Origin: Cellulomonas fimi
GTDB lineage: Bacteria > Actinomycetota > Actinomycetes > Actinomycetales > Cellulomonadaceae
Length of the DNA stretch: 64,000 nt
Direction of reading: 5' to 3'
NCBI RefSeq assembly: GCF_028583725.1
Contig: NZ_CP110680.1
Location: 2,542,001-2,606,000 of the forward strand
Numbering within the stretch: the first letter of the stretch is position 1; every line of letters starts with the position of its first letter. Below, in pieces: positions 19,809 through 29,842 of this stretch. Made by a program: the position numbers and the translations under genes. The notes below the pieces were generated by a model that was not told the DNA's origin, did not search any database, and saw nothing but the letters and a program-made list of their open reading frames with translations.

Positions 19809-20620
19809 TGGCCACCCCGATCGTGCTGTCCGACGCCTACGTCGTCGCGAAGCGGAACATCATCAAGATCAAGCGCGTCCCTGACCTGCTGGTCTTCACC
19901 ACGCTGTCGCCCATCATGTTCGTGCTGCTGTTCGCGTACGTGTTCGGCGGCGCGATCGAGGTCCCCGGCGGTGCCGACCCGGGCGCGTACCGCGAGTTCC
20001 TCATGGCGGGGATCTTCGCCCAGACGGTGATCTTCGGCGCCACGATCACGGGTGCGGGCCTCGCCGAGGACATCAAGAAGGGCATCATCGACCGCTTCCG
20101 CTCGCTGCCCATGGCGCCGTCGGCCGTCCTCACCGGGCGGACGCTGTCGGACGTCGTGAACAACGTGCTCGTGCTCGTCGTCATGAGCCTCACCGGGCTG
20201 CTCGTCGGCTGGGGCATCCACAGCTCGGTCGCGGAGGCGGCCCTCGGGTTCCTGCTGCTGCTGGTGTTCGCCTACGCGATCTCGTGGGTGATGGCGTGGC
20301 TCGGCATGCTCGTCCCGAGCGTCGAGGTGTTCAACAACGCGACGTTCATCGTCATCTTCCCGCTGACCTTCGTCGCGAACACGTTCGTGCCCCTGGACAC
20401 GCTGCCTGCCCCGCTGCAGACGTTCGCCGAGTGGAACCCGGTCTCGGCGGTGACGCAGGCGTCGCGCGAGCTGTTCGGCAACATCCCCCCGCAGGTCCCG
20501 CCGCCCGCCGCGTGGCCCCTGCAGCACGCCGAGCTCTACACGCTCATCTGGGCGGGGATCTTCCTGCTCGTGTTCATCCCGCTCGCGAACCTGCAGTACC
20601 GCCGGTCGACGAGCCGCTGA
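19808..20620 (+). CDS. DrrB-type drug exporter permease (exporter 2)
   Basis: Permease of 270 residues with about six membrane helices. It shows the DrrB marks SPIMFVLLFAYVFGGAI, EDIKKGIIDRFRSLPMAPSAVLTGR and FPLTFVANTFVPLDTLPAPLQTFAEWNPVS. The ATG is preceded by GGAGG at 7 bases, inside the end of the ATPase gene. It pairs with the ATPase just upstream. Confidence 0.9.
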   Translation: MATPIVLSDAYVVAKRNIIKIKRVPDLLVFTTLSPIMFVLLFAYVFGGAIEVPGGADPGAYREFLMAGIFAQTVIFGATITGAGLAEDIKKGIIDRFRSLPMAPSAVLTGRTLSDVVNNVLVLVVMSLTGLLVGWGIHSSVAEAALGFLLLLVFAYAISWVMAWLGMLVPSVEVFNNATFIVIFPLTFVANTFVPLDTLPAPLQTFAEWNPVSAVTQASRELFGNIPPQVPPPAAWPLQHAELYTLIWAGIFLLVFIPLANLQYRRSTSR

Positions 20621-20627
20621 GACGCGC

Positions 20628-20671
20628 GACGCGGCGCACCTCAGCCCGTGAGGGCCGGAGGGCGCCGCGTC
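20628..20671. terminator. Hairpin terminator between convergent genes
   Basis: Outer arms GACGCGGCGC (20628-20637) and GCGCCGCGTC (20662-20671) pair over 10 bp; an inner CCTCA/TGAGG stem lies in the loop. It follows exporter 2 and faces the end of the NUDIX gene. Confidence 0.6.
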
Positions 20672-20722
20672 GGGGCGTGCGGTCGGGGCGTGCGGTCGGG
20701 GCGTGCGGTCGAGGCGATGCGT
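20671..20722. repeat. 13-bp tandem repeat, three exact units plus one degenerate
   Basis: CGGGGCGTGCGGT is repeated without gaps at 20671, 20684 and 20697; a fourth, weaker copy (CGAGGCGATGCGT) runs into the NUDIX stop codon. The stretch between the convergent genes is otherwise empty. Confidence 0.75.
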
Positions 20723-21336
20723 CAGACCGGGTGGACGGGGACGAGCGTCGACCACTCCCGTGCCCGTGCGGCGGCCGCCGCGAGGACACCGGAGACCGTC
20801 GTCGGGCTGTGCAGCCGGCCCGCGAGCACCGCGTCCACGGCCTCGTCGAGCGGCACCCACGCGGGCACCATCGCCGCCTCCTCGTCGACCCGCTGGTAGC
20901 GGTCGGCGTCCGGCACCGGCGACAGGTCCCGCGCGAGGAACACGACGATCCGCTCGTCCGAGCCGCCTGGCGACGAGAAGAACTCCGTGAGCCGCCACCA
21001 CGAGCCCGCGACGAGATCGGCCTCCTCGGCGAGCTCGCGCGCGGCCGCGACGACGAGGTCCTCGCCCTCGACGTCGAGCAGCCCCGCGGGCGGCTCCCAC
21101 AGCTCGTGCCGCACGGGGTGCCGGTACTGCGACAGCAGCAGTACCCGGTCCTCGTCGTCGAGCGCGATCACCGCGACCGCACCGGGGTGGTCGACGTACT
21201 CGCGCAGCACCTGACTGTCGCCCAGGTCGACGACGTCGCCCGCGAGGTCCCACACCTTGCCGTGGTGGATGACTTCGTGCGAGACGACGGGACGCGGCGC
21301 GTGCCGGTCCTCGACCGGACCCGTGGAGCCCGTCAT
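20722..21336 (-). CDS. NUDIX hydrolase, ADP-ribose pyrophosphatase-like
   Basis: Hydrolase of 204 residues that probably splits ADP-ribose into AMP and ribose 5-phosphate. The NUDIX box is GLLDVEGED, then AAARELAEEADL (about residues 86-110), with the metal-binding REL-EE core intact. PAGLLDV before the box and SPGGSDERIVVFLARDL after it are typical of the ADPRase subgroup. The ATG shares one base with the pyrG stop (TGATG). In M. tuberculosis the ADPRase gene also directly follows pyrG. Confidence 0.85.
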   Translation of the reverse strand: MTGSTGPVEDRHAPRPVVSHEVIHHGKVWDLAGDVVDLGDSQVLREYVDHPGAVAVIALDDEDRVLLLSQYRHPVRHELWEPPAGLLDVEGEDLVVAAARELAEEADLVAGSWWRLTEFFSSPGGSDERIVVFLARDLSPVPDADRYQRVDEEAAMVPAWVPLDEAVDAVLAGRLHSPTTVSGVLAAAAARAREWSTLVPVHPV

Positions 21337-23006
21337 CAGGCCTCGTCGGTGCGCTGCGCGAGCGCCGCGCCGATGAGGCCGGCGAACAGCGGGTGCGCAC
21401 GCGTCGGACGCGACTTGAACTCGGGGTGCGCCTGCGTCGCGACGAAGTACGGGTGCGTCTCGCGCGGGAGCTCGACGAACTCGACGAGCGACGTGTCGGG
21501 CGAGACGCCCGAGATGACGAACCCGGCGTCCTCGAGCTTGTCGCGGTACGCGTTGTTGACCTCGTAGCGGTGCCGGTGCCGCTCCGAGACCGTCTCGCTG
21601 CCGTACGCCTCGGCGACGACCGAACCCGGCTTGAGCCGCGCCTCGTACGCCCCCAGCCGCATCGTGCCGCCCAGGTCCCCGGCGCCGCCGACGATCGCGA
21701 GCTGCTCGGCCATCGTCGCGATGACCGGGTGCGCGGGGTTCTCGTCGAACTCGGACGACGACGCGCCGTCGAGCCCGAGGACGTTCCGCGAGTACTCGAT
21801 GACCATGCACTGCAGGCCGAGGCAGATCCCGAGCGTCGGCACGAGGTTCTCGCGCGCCCAGCGCAGCGCGCCGAGCTTGCCCTCGATGCCGCGCACGCCG
21901 AACCCGCCGGGCACGAGCACCGCGTCCACGCCCTCGAGCGCGAGCCGGGCACCCTCGGGCGTCTGGCAGTCGTCGGACCGGACCCACCGGATGACGACGC
22001 GCGCGTCGTGGTGGAAACCGCCCGCACGCAGCGCCTCGGTGACCGAGAGGTAGGCGTCCGGCAGGTCGATGTACTTGCCGACGAGCGCGACCTCGACCTG
22101 GTGCGCGGGCTGGTGCACGCGGTGCAGCAGCTCGTCCCACCCGGACCAGTCGACGTCGCGGAACGGCAGGCCGAGGCGCTGCACGACGTACGCGTCGAGA
22201 CCCTCCGAGTGCAGCACGCGCGGGATGTCGTAGATGCTCGGCGCGTCCTTGGCGGTGACGACGCCCTCGACGTCGACGTCGCAGAACAGCGCGATCTTGC
22301 GCTTGGTGCCCTCGGGCACGTCACGGTCGGCGCGCAGGACGATCGCGTCGGGCTGGATGCCGATGCTGCGCAGCGCGGCCACCGAGTGCTGCGTGGGCTT
22401 CGTCTTGAGCTCGCCCGACGGGCCGATGTACGGCAGCAGCGAGACGTGCAGGAAGAACACGTTGGACCGACCGAGGTCGTGACGGACCTGACGGGCGGCC
22501 TCGAGGAACGGGAGCGACTCGATGTCGCCGACGGTCCCGCCGATCTCGGTGATGATGACGTCGACGTCGTCGCTCGCCTGCGACCGCATGCGGGTCTTGA
22601 TCTCGTCGGTGATGTGCGGGATGACCTGCACGGTGTCGCCGAGGTACTCGCCCCGCCGCTCCTTGGCGATCACCTGCGAGTAGACCTGGCCCGTCGTGAC
22701 GTTGGCCGAGCCGACCAGGTCGACGTCGAGGAACCGCTCGTAGTGGCCGACGTCGAGGTCCGTCTCGGCGCCGTCCTCGGTGACGAAGACCTCGCCGTGC
22801 TGGAACGGGTTCATCGTCCCGGGGTCGACGTTGAGGTAGGGGTCGAGCTTCTGCATCGTGACCCGGAGGCCACGGGAGCGGAGGAGGCGGCCGAGGCTGG
22901 AAGCCGTCAGACCCTTGCCGAGGGAGGAGGCGACGCCCCCGGTGACGAAGATGTGCCGGGTCGTGGAGTCCGACCGCCCGGAGAGTCGATGCGCGCGCTC
23001 TGTCAC
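21336..23006 (-). CDS. pyrG: CTP synthase
   Basis: Enzyme that aminates UTP to CTP with glutamine and ATP, last step of CTP synthesis. 556 residues in two domains: the synthase part (about 17-285) with [23 protein letters not shown], and the class I glutaminase part (about 305-545) with the nucleophile in [16 protein letters not shown] and the His/Glu pair in [17 protein letters not shown]. The GTG start at 23006 is behind a TAGATT -10 with 8 bases between, so it is probably leaderless and independent of the murJ operon. Confidence 0.97.
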   Translation of the reverse strand: MTERAHRLSGRSDSTTRHIFVTGGVASSLGKGLTASSLGRLLRSRGLRVTMQKLDPYLNVDPGTMNPFQHGEVFVTEDGAETDLDVGHYERFLDVDLVGSANVTTGQVYSQVIAKERRGEYLGDTVQVIPHITDEIKTRMRSQASDDVDVIITEIGGTVGDIESLPFLEAARQVRHDLGRSNVFFLHVSLLPYIGPSGELKTKPTQHSVAALRSIGIQPDAIVLRADRDVPEGTKRKIALFCDVDVEGVVTAKDAPSIYDIPRVLHSEGLDAYVVQRLGLPFRDVDWSGWDELLHRVHQPAHQVEVALVGKYIDLPDAYLSVTEALRAGGFHHDARVVIRWVRSDDCQTPEGARLALEGVDAVLVPGGFGVRGIEGKLGALRWARENLVPTLGICLGLQCMVIEYSRNVLGLDGASSSEFDENPAHPVIATMAEQLAIVGGAGDLGGTMRLGAYEARLKPGSVVAEAYGSETVSERHRHRYEVNNAYRDKLEDAGFVISGVSPDTSLVEFVELPRETHPYFVATQAHPEFKSRPTRAHPLFAGLIGAALAQRTDEA

Positions 23007-23014
23007 GGGCTTCC

Positions 23015-23020
23015 AATCTA
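23015..23020 (-). promoter_or_regulatory. -10 element of the pyrG promoter
   Basis: TAGATT on the minus strand ends 8 bases before the GTG start of pyrG. It lies in the 77-bp gap behind murJ, which also has a short CACGCC/GGCGTG hairpin (23067-23081). Confidence 0.55.
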
Positions 23021-23083
23021 CCGGACGTGGGACGGGCGACGCGCAGGCGCGCGGGGTGAGTCCCGCCACGCCGCCGGCGTGTC

Positions 23084-24751
23084 TCAGTCGGTCGGGTCGG
23101 GGACCGTCGGCGCGGCAGCGCCGGCGGGCACGGGCGTGCGCTCCACGCGCACGACGTCGGTGAGCGTCCGCCGGTCGAGGACCGCGAGGGCGCCGCCCAG
23201 GACGACCAGCGCGACGACGCCGCCCCCGGCGGCCGCGCCGACCGCCGCCGCGACGCCGTGCCCGACGAGCGAGACGACGGCGTCGACGACCCAGCGGCCC
23301 GCGAGCGCGGCCGCGACCCCGGCCGTGACGACGACCAGGGCGGTCCTGGCCAGCCCGGCGACCGCCGGCCGACCCGCGGCCCGAGCCAGCGCCACGACGG
23401 CCGCGACGCCGCCGACGAGCATCCCCACGGTCCCCGCGACGGCCACCGCGGCGAGCGTGCGCGCCAGGTCCTGGCCGTCCGGGACGAGCACCACGGCGAG
23501 CACCACGGACCCGACGGCGGCGGTCGCCCAGCCGACGACGTTGGCGGTGACGGCCGCGCGACCGCGCTCGAGCGCGTAGAGCGCGCGCGACACGTGGAAC
23601 ATCACGGCGAAGCCGACGAGCCCGGGCATCATCAGCGTGATCGTGGGCGCCATCGCCGCGATGCCCGCGCGGTCCTGCCCGATGGCACCGAACACGTCCG
23701 CGACGGCGGGAGCCGCCGCGGTGACCGCAGCCGCCCCGACCCCGGCCGCGGCGACGACCGCCCGCGTCGTGGCCGACGCCATCGACGCGTACTCCCCGGA
23801 CCGCCCCTCGGCGGCACGGGCCGCGAGCCTCGGGAACGTGGACGTCGCGAGCGGCACGACCAGCACGGCGTACGGCAGGAGGTACACCTGCTGCGACCAC
23901 ACGAACAGCGAGAAGGTGCCGTCGCCGCCGCGCCACGACGACACGAGCATGACGACGAGCGTCGTGACCTGCTGCGCCACGAGCGACCCGACGCCCGCGA
24001 ACGCCAGCGCCGCGAACGGGCGTGCGACCCCGGGCGGGAAGCGCAGCGTCGGGCGCAGCCGCACGCCGAGGCGGTGCACCGGCCAGAACATGGGCAGCGC
24101 CATGACCGCCACGCCGGCGGTCGTGCCCCACGCGAGCACCGTGAGCGCCGTGTCGCCGGCCGCCGCCGGGTCGTTGCGCTCGCCGCCCGCGAGGTGCCCG
24201 TAGGTCGCGTACACGGCGATGACGACGACGGACGACATGACGGGCGCGAACGCGGGCCAGAAGAACTTCTTGTGCGCCTGCAGCACGGCGTAGAGCAGCA
24301 CCGCGACGCCGTAGAGCGGCACCTGCACCGCGAACACCGTGACGAAGTACCGCAGCAGGTCGCGCTGCGCGTCCGGCAGGTCGGGCCAGACGGCGGCGAT
24401 CGGTCCCGCCAGCGCCGCGAGGAGCACGCCGAGCGGCACGAGCACCGCGAGCGTCCACCCGAGCGCGGCCGACGCGACCGCGTCGACGTCCTCCCGCAGG
24501 TGCTTCGCGACGGGCAGTGCCAGCAGCGGCACGAGCGCGCCCGCGAGCGCACCACCCGCCGCGGCCTCGAAGAGGACGTTCGGCAGCAGGTTCGCCGAGT
24601 TGTACGTGCTGCCGATCGCCCCCACGCCGAACGCGCTGGCCTGGACGAGGTAGCGGCCGAACCCGAGCACGCGGCTCAGGACGGTGATCGCGGCGATCAT
24701 GGCCGCGGCACCGCCGAGCCCGCCGAGGACCCGGCGAGCGGCGGGGCTCAC
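23084..24751 (-). CDS. murJ: MurJ-like lipid II flippase
   Basis: Membrane protein of the MviN/MurJ family that moves the peptidoglycan precursor lipid II across the membrane. 555 residues with about 14 membrane helices and little else. Conserved stretches include [21 protein letters not shown] and [29 protein letters not shown] at the N-terminus, and [27 protein letters not shown] in the middle. There is no large cytoplasmic kinase-like domain as in mycobacterial MviN. It starts with GTG in a 4-bp overlap with the MraY-like gene. Confidence 0.88.
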   Translation of the reverse strand: MSPAARRVLGGLGGAAAMIAAITVLSRVLGFGRYLVQASAFGVGAIGSTYNSANLLPNVLFEAAAGGALAGALVPLLALPVAKHLREDVDAVASAALGWTLAVLVPLGVLLAALAGPIAAVWPDLPDAQRDLLRYFVTVFAVQVPLYGVAVLLYAVLQAHKKFFWPAFAPVMSSVVVIAVYATYGHLAGGERNDPAAAGDTALTVLAWGTTAGVAVMALPMFWPVHRLGVRLRPTLRFPPGVARPFAALAFAGVGSLVAQQVTTLVVMLVSSWRGGDGTFSLFVWSQQVYLLPYAVLVVPLATSTFPRLAARAAEGRSGEYASMASATTRAVVAAAGVGAAAVTAAAPAVADVFGAIGQDRAGIAAMAPTITLMMPGLVGFAVMFHVSRALYALERGRAAVTANVVGWATAAVGSVVLAVVLVPDGQDLARTLAAVAVAGTVGMLVGGVAAVVALARAAGRPAVAGLARTALVVVTAGVAAALAGRWVVDAVVSLVGHGVAAAVGAAAGGGVVALVVLGGALAVLDRRTLTDVVRVERTPVPAGAAAPTVPDPTD

Positions 24752-25761
24752 GCGGGCCCGGTCGTCGACGGGAGCGTGCCCTCGCCCGTCCCGTCCCGGC
24801 CGACGTCGGACGACATCGCCGTGGGCGCGACGCGGGGGTCCGCGACGGGCTCGGCGTCCGGCACCTCGTCGGGCGCGACCGCGCCCGGGGCGTGCACGGC
24901 CGGACGGCGACCCCAGCCGTCGATCTCGCGCAGCACGGGCGTGCGCTCGATGACCTGCGTGAAGCTGACCTTCTCGCTCGCCAGCGTCAGCGCGGTGACG
25001 ACGCCGAGCGCCGCCCACCGCACGGGTCGGGGGGCGGCGAGGACGAGCGCGGTGCCGAGCGTGGCCCCGAGCGCGTTCGCACCGCCGTCGCCGAGCATGT
25101 CGTGCTCGGCGAGGTCCTGCTCCCCCGCGGCACCCGCGGAGCCGAGCACGCCGGCGGCGGCGCCCGCACCGGCGCCGCCGGCCAGCGCGAGCGGTGCGGC
25201 GACGACGGACGCGGCCTTGAGCGCGCGGCCGGGGCGCAGGTCCAGGAGGTTGACGAGGTTGGCGCTGGCCGCGACGAGTGCGCCGGACACGGCGACGTCG
25301 GCGGCCCATCCGGCAACCGAGCGACGGGTCCCCGAGGCGTCCCGCACGGGGGTCGCGACCGCGGCCGCGACGAGCGACGCCGCGCCGATCCCCAGCACCT
25401 TGAGGCCGCCCGTGGTGAGCTCGCCGCGGGACAGCGCGCCGAGGTGCCCGCGCAGGCCCTTGCGCCGGACCTCGGTGTCCTCGGTGAGATCGTCGACGAC
25501 CCCGAACGCGGCTCCCGCACCGGTCGCCACGGTCAGCGCCAGCGCCGCGCGTGCGGTCGGCGCCCCGACGAGCCCGCCGGCGAGCAGCCCCGCGGCGACC
25601 GCCGGCCCCTCGAGCATGCTCACGGGCTCGCCGCGGTGGTTGGTGCGCGTCCAGCGCGCCGCACCACCGGGCGGGCTCATGTCGAGCACGCCGCGCACGA
25701 CCGCGGTCACGCCGCCCGCGACGACGGCGGCTGCGGCTCGCCGCAGGACGCTCACGCTCAC
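24748..25761 (-). CDS. Divergent MraY/WecA-like membrane protein
   Basis: Integral membrane protein of 337 residues that I place in the polyprenyl-phosphate sugar-phosphate transferase superfamily (MraY, WecA), but only distantly. Visible marks are [13 protein letters not shown] near 41-53, the acidic pair in [10 protein letters not shown] (D90-D91) followed by [26 protein letters not shown] (168-182, compare NAVNLTDGLDG of MraY), and [17 protein letters not shown] (220-236). The HxHH signature of MraY is not seen. The last 60 residues are soluble. It overlaps steB and murJ by 4 bp on both sides, so it belongs to the envelope group, but its substrate is unknown. Confidence 0.7.
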   Translation of the reverse strand: MSVSVLRRAAAAVVAGGVTAVVRGVLDMSPPGGAARWTRTNHRGEPVSMLEGPAVAAGLLAGGLVGAPTARAALALTVATGAGAAFGVVDDLTEDTEVRRKGLRGHLGALSRGELTTGGLKVLGIGAASLVAAAVATPVRDASGTRRSVAGWAADVAVSGALVAASANLVNLLDLRPGRALKAASVVAAPLALAGGAGAGAAAGVLGSAGAAGEQDLAEHDMLGDGGANALGATLGTALVLAAPRPVRWAALGVVTALTLASEKVSFTQVIERTPVLREIDGWGRRPAVHAPGAVAPDEVPDAEPVADPRVAPTAMSSDVGRDGTGEGTLPSTTGPA

Positions 25762-26792
25762 CCCTGGGTCCCTTCGGTGCCCGCCCCCGCACCGGCGTCC
25801 GCGGTCGCCGGCGTGCGGTCGACGGGTGCGAGGGTGACGGCGTCGGGCAGCGGCGTCTCGCCCTCGCCGAAGCCGTAGTGGCCGTTCTCCCCGGAGATAC
25901 ACACCGCGAGCGCGAGCGGGGTCGACACCTGCCCGGCGACGAGCTGCGTGTCCGTGACGGTGGTCAGCGCACTGGCCAGCTCGTCGTCCGCGAGGATCGC
26001 GTCGGTCAGCGAGCCGTCGCCGCGCGGCCCGTCGGCCAGGACCGCGCCCTCGGAGCGCTCCTGGGCGGCCGTGAGGACCGCGAGCCAGGCGGCCTGGGTC
26101 TGCTCGGTCTGCTCCGGGTCGGCGGACGCGCCGTCCTGGGCGTCGCGCTCGGACGGTGCGAGCACGACGACCGCGTCGGCGGGCACCTCCACGGGGTCCT
26201 GCAGCGTGACCAGCGGGTAGTCGCCGCCGGAGAGCAGCTCCAGGAGGAACGCCGAGTCGGACGCGAGGGTGTCGGGCGCCGCGGGGTCGGCGGCGACGAG
26301 GCCCTGCACGAGCGCGGCCGCGAGCTCCTCCTGCACGCCCGCACCGTCGGCGGGCGCGGGCGAGAGGTACTGCACGAGCTGGCCGCCGAGCGCCTGCCGG
26401 AACGAGTCGAGGCCCGCGTCGGTCCACGCGTCGTTGAGCGTGACGTGCGCGGTCACCGTGGCACCCGCCTGCGTGAACCGCTCGTCGACCGCGGTCCGGA
26501 CCGACTCGTCGACCTCGCCGAGCGCGACGACCGCGACGCGACGGTCGGTGAGCGCGCCGTCGAGCAGGCGCGGTGCGGCCGCGTCGATGTACGTCACGGC
26601 GTGCCCGAGGTCGTCGGACGCGCTGTCGAGCTGCGCGCGCAGCTCGTCCTTCTCGGAGCGCAGCTGCTCGACCTGGCCCGTCAGCGTGTCGCCGATGGTC
26701 TCCTTGAGCGGCCCGGCGCCGAGCGCGATGCCGACCGCGAGCGCCAGGAACACGGAGATCAGCGAGACGATGTGGTAGCGGAAGTCGATCAC
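25758..26792 (-). CDS. steB: SteB / MctB-like membrane-anchored coiled-coil protein
   Basis: Protein of 344 residues. It starts VIDFRYHIVSLISVFLALAVGIALGAGP, a single membrane anchor at about 5-27. A coiled coil follows at about 28-62 (QVEQLRSEKDELRAQLDSA), then a globular extracytoplasmic domain. The mycobacterial homologue is known as the copper-related channel protein MctB, and the corynebacterial one as SteB, which works with SteA in cell division. Position next to steA favours the division role here. It starts with GTG behind GGAGATG. Confidence 0.82.
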   Translation of the reverse strand: MIDFRYHIVSLISVFLALAVGIALGAGPLKETIGDTLTGQVEQLRSEKDELRAQLDSASDDLGHAVTYIDAAAPRLLDGALTDRRVAVVALGEVDESVRTAVDERFTQAGATVTAHVTLNDAWTDAGLDSFRQALGGQLVQYLSPAPADGAGVQEELAAALVQGLVAADPAAPDTLASDSAFLLELLSGGDYPLVTLQDPVEVPADAVVVLAPSERDAQDGASADPEQTEQTQAAWLAVLTAAQERSEGAVLADGPRGDGSLTDAILADDELASALTTVTDTQLVAGQVSTPLALAVCISGENGHYGFGEGETPLPDAVTLAPVDRTPATADAGAGAGTEGTQG

Positions 26793-26910
26793 GGTGCGGC
26801 ATCTCCGTCGGGGGCGGCGGCAGGCGTCGCCGCGGCCGCGAGGCGGCGGGCGAGCGGGGCGGGGTGGGGCGCGGTTCGCGCGGCGGGACGTGCGGCGGGA
26901 CGCCGGAGGG

Positions 26911-28098
26911 TCACGACGACCCTCCGAACAGCGACCCGATCCAGGACGTGAGGTCGTCGATGCGCGCGCCGAGCAGGCCGAGCAGGGTCTGTCCCGCCGC
27001 GGTCGACGCGAGCGCGACACCGAGCGCGAACAGGCCCGCGACGATGAGCAGCGCGACCTGCAGGTTCGAGATCCGGTGCTTGTACAGCCGGGACACGCCC
27101 TTGGCGTCGACGAGCTTGCCGCCGACGCGCAGGCGCGTGAGGAACGTGCTCGCCATGCCGGACCGGCCCTTGTCGAGGAACTCGACGAGCGTCGCGTGCG
27201 TGCCGACGGCGACGATGAGCTCCGCGCCCTTGTCGTCGGCGAGCAGCATCGCGACGTCCTCGCTGGTCCCGGTCGCGGGGAACACGACGTGACGCACACC
27301 GAGCTGCTCGACGCGCGCGAGCCCGGGCGCGCGGCCGTCGCGGTAGGCGTGCACGACGACCTCCGCGCCGCACGTGAGGGCGCGGTCGGACACCGAGTCC
27401 ATGTCGCCGACGATCATGTCGGGCTTCCAGCCCGCGTCGAGGATCGCGTCCGCACCGCCGTCGACCCCGATGAGCACCGGGCGGTACTCGCGGATGTACG
27501 GGCGGAGGGTGACCAGGTCCTCCTTGTAGTGGTACCCGCGCACGACGATGAGGACCTGGCGCCCGTCGATGGCCGTGTCGATGTCGGGCACGCCCACGCC
27601 GTCGAGCAGGAGCTCCCGCTCCCGGCGCAGGTAGTCCATGGTGTTCGCCGCGAACGACTCGAGCTGGACGGACAGCCCGGCGCGGGCCTCCTCCATCGTC
27701 GCCGCGACGGTCTGCGGCGTCTGCTCGACGCCCTCCGCGACGAGCGTCTCGCCGTCGTAGACGCAGCCGTCGACGACGCGCAGCTGGTGCCCCTCGGGCA
27801 GCGCCATGACGTCCGCGCCGAGGTCGTCCACGAGCGGCACGCCCGCCGACACGAGGATCTCCGGCCCGAGGTTCGGGTACCGGCCGGACGTGGACCGTGC
27901 GGCGTTGAGCACGGCCGCCGGCTGGCAGGCGACGAGCGCCTCGGCCGAGACCCGGTCGAGGTCGAGGTGGTCGATGACGGCGACGTCACCCGGCCGCAGG
28001 CGCTTGGTGAGGGCCTTGGTCCGGGGGTCGACCCGGGCCGGACCGGCGATGACGCCGGCCTCGGGCGCGGGGGTCCGTCTGCGCAGGGAAGCTCTCAT
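26911..28098 (-). CDS. steA: SteA-like cytokinetic ring protein
   Basis: Protein of 395 residues with a thiamine-pyrophosphokinase-like fold in the middle (GVDGGADAILDAGWKPDMIVGDMDSVSD, about 215-243) and a membrane segment near the C-terminus (VALLIVAGLFALGVALA, about 350-366). In Corynebacterium, SteA with SteB supports septum formation and activates a peptidoglycan hydrolase; here the partner gene follows after a 118-bp gap. That gap holds only the steB ribosome site. The start ATG lies 6 bp after the recN stop. Confidence 0.88.
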   Translation of the reverse strand: MRASLRRRTPAPEAGVIAGPARVDPRTKALTKRLRPGDVAVIDHLDLDRVSAEALVACQPAAVLNAARSTSGRYPNLGPEILVSAGVPLVDDLGADVMALPEGHQLRVVDGCVYDGETLVAEGVEQTPQTVAATMEEARAGLSVQLESFAANTMDYLRRERELLLDGVGVPDIDTAIDGRQVLIVVRGYHYKEDLVTLRPYIREYRPVLIGVDGGADAILDAGWKPDMIVGDMDSVSDRALTCGAEVVVHAYRDGRAPGLARVEQLGVRHVVFPATGTSEDVAMLLADDKGAELIVAVGTHATLVEFLDKGRSGMASTFLTRLRVGGKLVDAKGVSRLYKHRISNLQVALLIVAGLFALGVALASTAAGQTLLGLLGARIDDLTSWIGSLFGGSS

Positions 28099-28104
28099 CG
28101 TGCC

Positions 28105-29841
28105 TCATCGTCCCACGGACGAGAGCTCCAGGAGCTCGGCCGCGTGCGTGCGTGCCGCCTGCGAGTCGTCCTGGCCGGACAGCATGCGGGCGAGCTCGCG
28201 CACGCGCGCCTCGTCTGTGACCAGACGCACATCCGACTCGGTCACGACGTCCACCCCGTCGGCCGTCGACTTGGTGACGACGAGGTGCCGGTCCGCGAAC
28301 GCCGCGACCTGCGCGAGGTGCGTGACGACCAGCACCTGGGCGGTCCGGGCGACGTCCGCGAGACGGCGACCGACCTCGATCGCCGCACGCCCGCCGACGC
28401 CCGCGTCGACCTCGTCGAACACGAACGTGCCGGGACGCGTGGCACCCGAGTCGGGTGCGGTCGCGAGCGTGACCTCGAGGGCGAGCATGACGCGCGACAG
28501 CTCGCCGCCGGACGCGCCCTTCCCGAGCGGGCGCGCGGGCGCGCCCGCGTGCGGCACGAGCAGCATCTCGACGCGGTCCGCGCCGTACGGCCCGGGCTCG
28601 GCGGGCTCGACGGCCACCTGGAGCTCGGCGCCGGCCATCGCGAGCCCGGCGAGCTCCTCGGACACCGCCGCCGCCAGCCGTGACGCGGCCTCCGTCCGGC
28701 CCTTCGTCAGGTCGGCGGCGAGGCCCGCGATCTCCTCGTCGAGCGCGCGCACGCGTTCCCGCAGGTCGTCGAGGCGCTGGTCGCCGCCGTCGAGGTCGAG
28801 CAGGCGACGCCCCGCGTCCTCGGCCCAGTCGAGCACCTGGGCGACGTCCGAGCCGTAGCTGCGGGTCAGCTGCGCGAGCTCCGCCCGGCGCTGCTGCACG
28901 GCCTCGAGCCGCAGCGGGTCGGCCTGCAGGTCCTCGAGGTACGACGACAGCTCGGCGGCGACGTCGGCGAGCAGGTAGCCCGCCTCGGCCACCCGGGTCG
29001 CGAGCGCCGCGAGCGCCTGGTCGTGGCCGCCCGCCTGCTCGAGCAGGCGCTTCGCGCGGTCGACGACCTCCGTCGCCGCGGGCGTGTCACCCGCCGCGTC
29101 GGCGTCGCCCGCGAGCACCTCGTGCGCGCCCGACGCGGCGGCGCGCAGGTCCTCCGCGTGCGACAGCCGGTCCGACTCCTCGGCGAGCGCGACATCCTCG
29201 CCCGGCTGGGGGTCGACCCGTTCGACCTCGGCGAGCCCGAGCCGGAGCAGCTCCGCCTCGCGGGCGCGTTCCTGCGTCCGGGCGACGAGGTCGTCGAGCT
29301 CGTCGGCGACCCGGGTGCGCTCCGTCCAGGCCGCGCGGTACCGCGTGAGCGTGTCCCGGTGCGCCTCGCCCACGAACGCGTCGAGCGCGTCGCGCTGGTG
29401 CGCGGGCGAGCGCAGGCGCGCCTGGTCCGCCTGGCCGTGCACCGTGACCAGGGCCTCGGCGAGGTCGGCGAGCACCGCCTGCGGCACCGAGCGGCCGCCG
29501 ACGTAGGCGCGCGAGCGGCCCGCGACGCCGTCGCTGCCGGCCCCCACGGTGCGCACCAGCAGCAGGCTGCCGTCGTCGTCGAGCTCGGCTCCCGCCTCAG
29601 CCGCGCGCTCGACCGCCGGCGCGTCGGCGGGCAGCAGCACCCGGCCCTCGACGGCCGCGGACGACGCGCCGCGACGCACCGTCGCCGGGTCGGCCTTGCC
29701 GCCGAGCAGCAGCGACAGCGCGGTGAGCACCATCGTCTTGCCCGCGCCGGTCTCGCCGGTCAGGACCGTGAGCCCGGGCCCGAGCTCGACGTGGGCGCGG
29801 GTGATGACGCCCAGGTTGTCGATCCGGATCTCCTCGATCAC
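28105..29841 (-). CDS. recN: RecN DNA repair ATPase
   Basis: SMC-like protein of double-strand break repair, 578 residues. Walker A is TGETGAGKTMVLTAL (about 29-43), the central part is a long coiled coil, and the C-terminal head shows GASGGELSRVMLALEV and FVFDEVDAGVGGRAA, then VVTHLAQVAAFADRHLVV. It starts with GTG one base after the NAD kinase stop. The order tlyA-nadK-recN is common in actinobacteria and many Firmicutes. Confidence 0.95.
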   Translation of the reverse strand: MIEEIRIDNLGVITRAHVELGPGLTVLTGETGAGKTMVLTALSLLLGGKADPATVRRGASSAAVEGRVLLPADAPAVERAAEAGAELDDDGSLLLVRTVGAGSDGVAGRSRAYVGGRSVPQAVLADLAEALVTVHGQADQARLRSPAHQRDALDAFVGEAHRDTLTRYRAAWTERTRVADELDDLVARTQERAREAELLRLGLAEVERVDPQPGEDVALAEESDRLSHAEDLRAAASGAHEVLAGDADAAGDTPAATEVVDRAKRLLEQAGGHDQALAALATRVAEAGYLLADVAAELSSYLEDLQADPLRLEAVQQRRAELAQLTRSYGSDVAQVLDWAEDAGRRLLDLDGGDQRLDDLRERVRALDEEIAGLAADLTKGRTEAASRLAAAVSEELAGLAMAGAELQVAVEPAEPGPYGADRVEMLLVPHAGAPARPLGKGASGGELSRVMLALEVTLATAPDSGATRPGTFVFDEVDAGVGGRAAIEVGRRLADVARTAQVLVVTHLAQVAAFADRHLVVTKSTADGVDVVTESDVRLVTDEARVRELARMLSGQDDSQAARTHAAELLELSSVGR

Positions 29842-29842
29842 G

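Noticed and set aside
20671..20722. CRISPR-like array
   Set aside because: The 13-bp units are contiguous with no spacers, and no cas gene is near.
24748..25761. Naming this gene mraY
   Set aside because: It lacks the HxHH motif and much of the MraY pattern, and true mraY belongs in the dcw cluster; only a distant relationship is supported.
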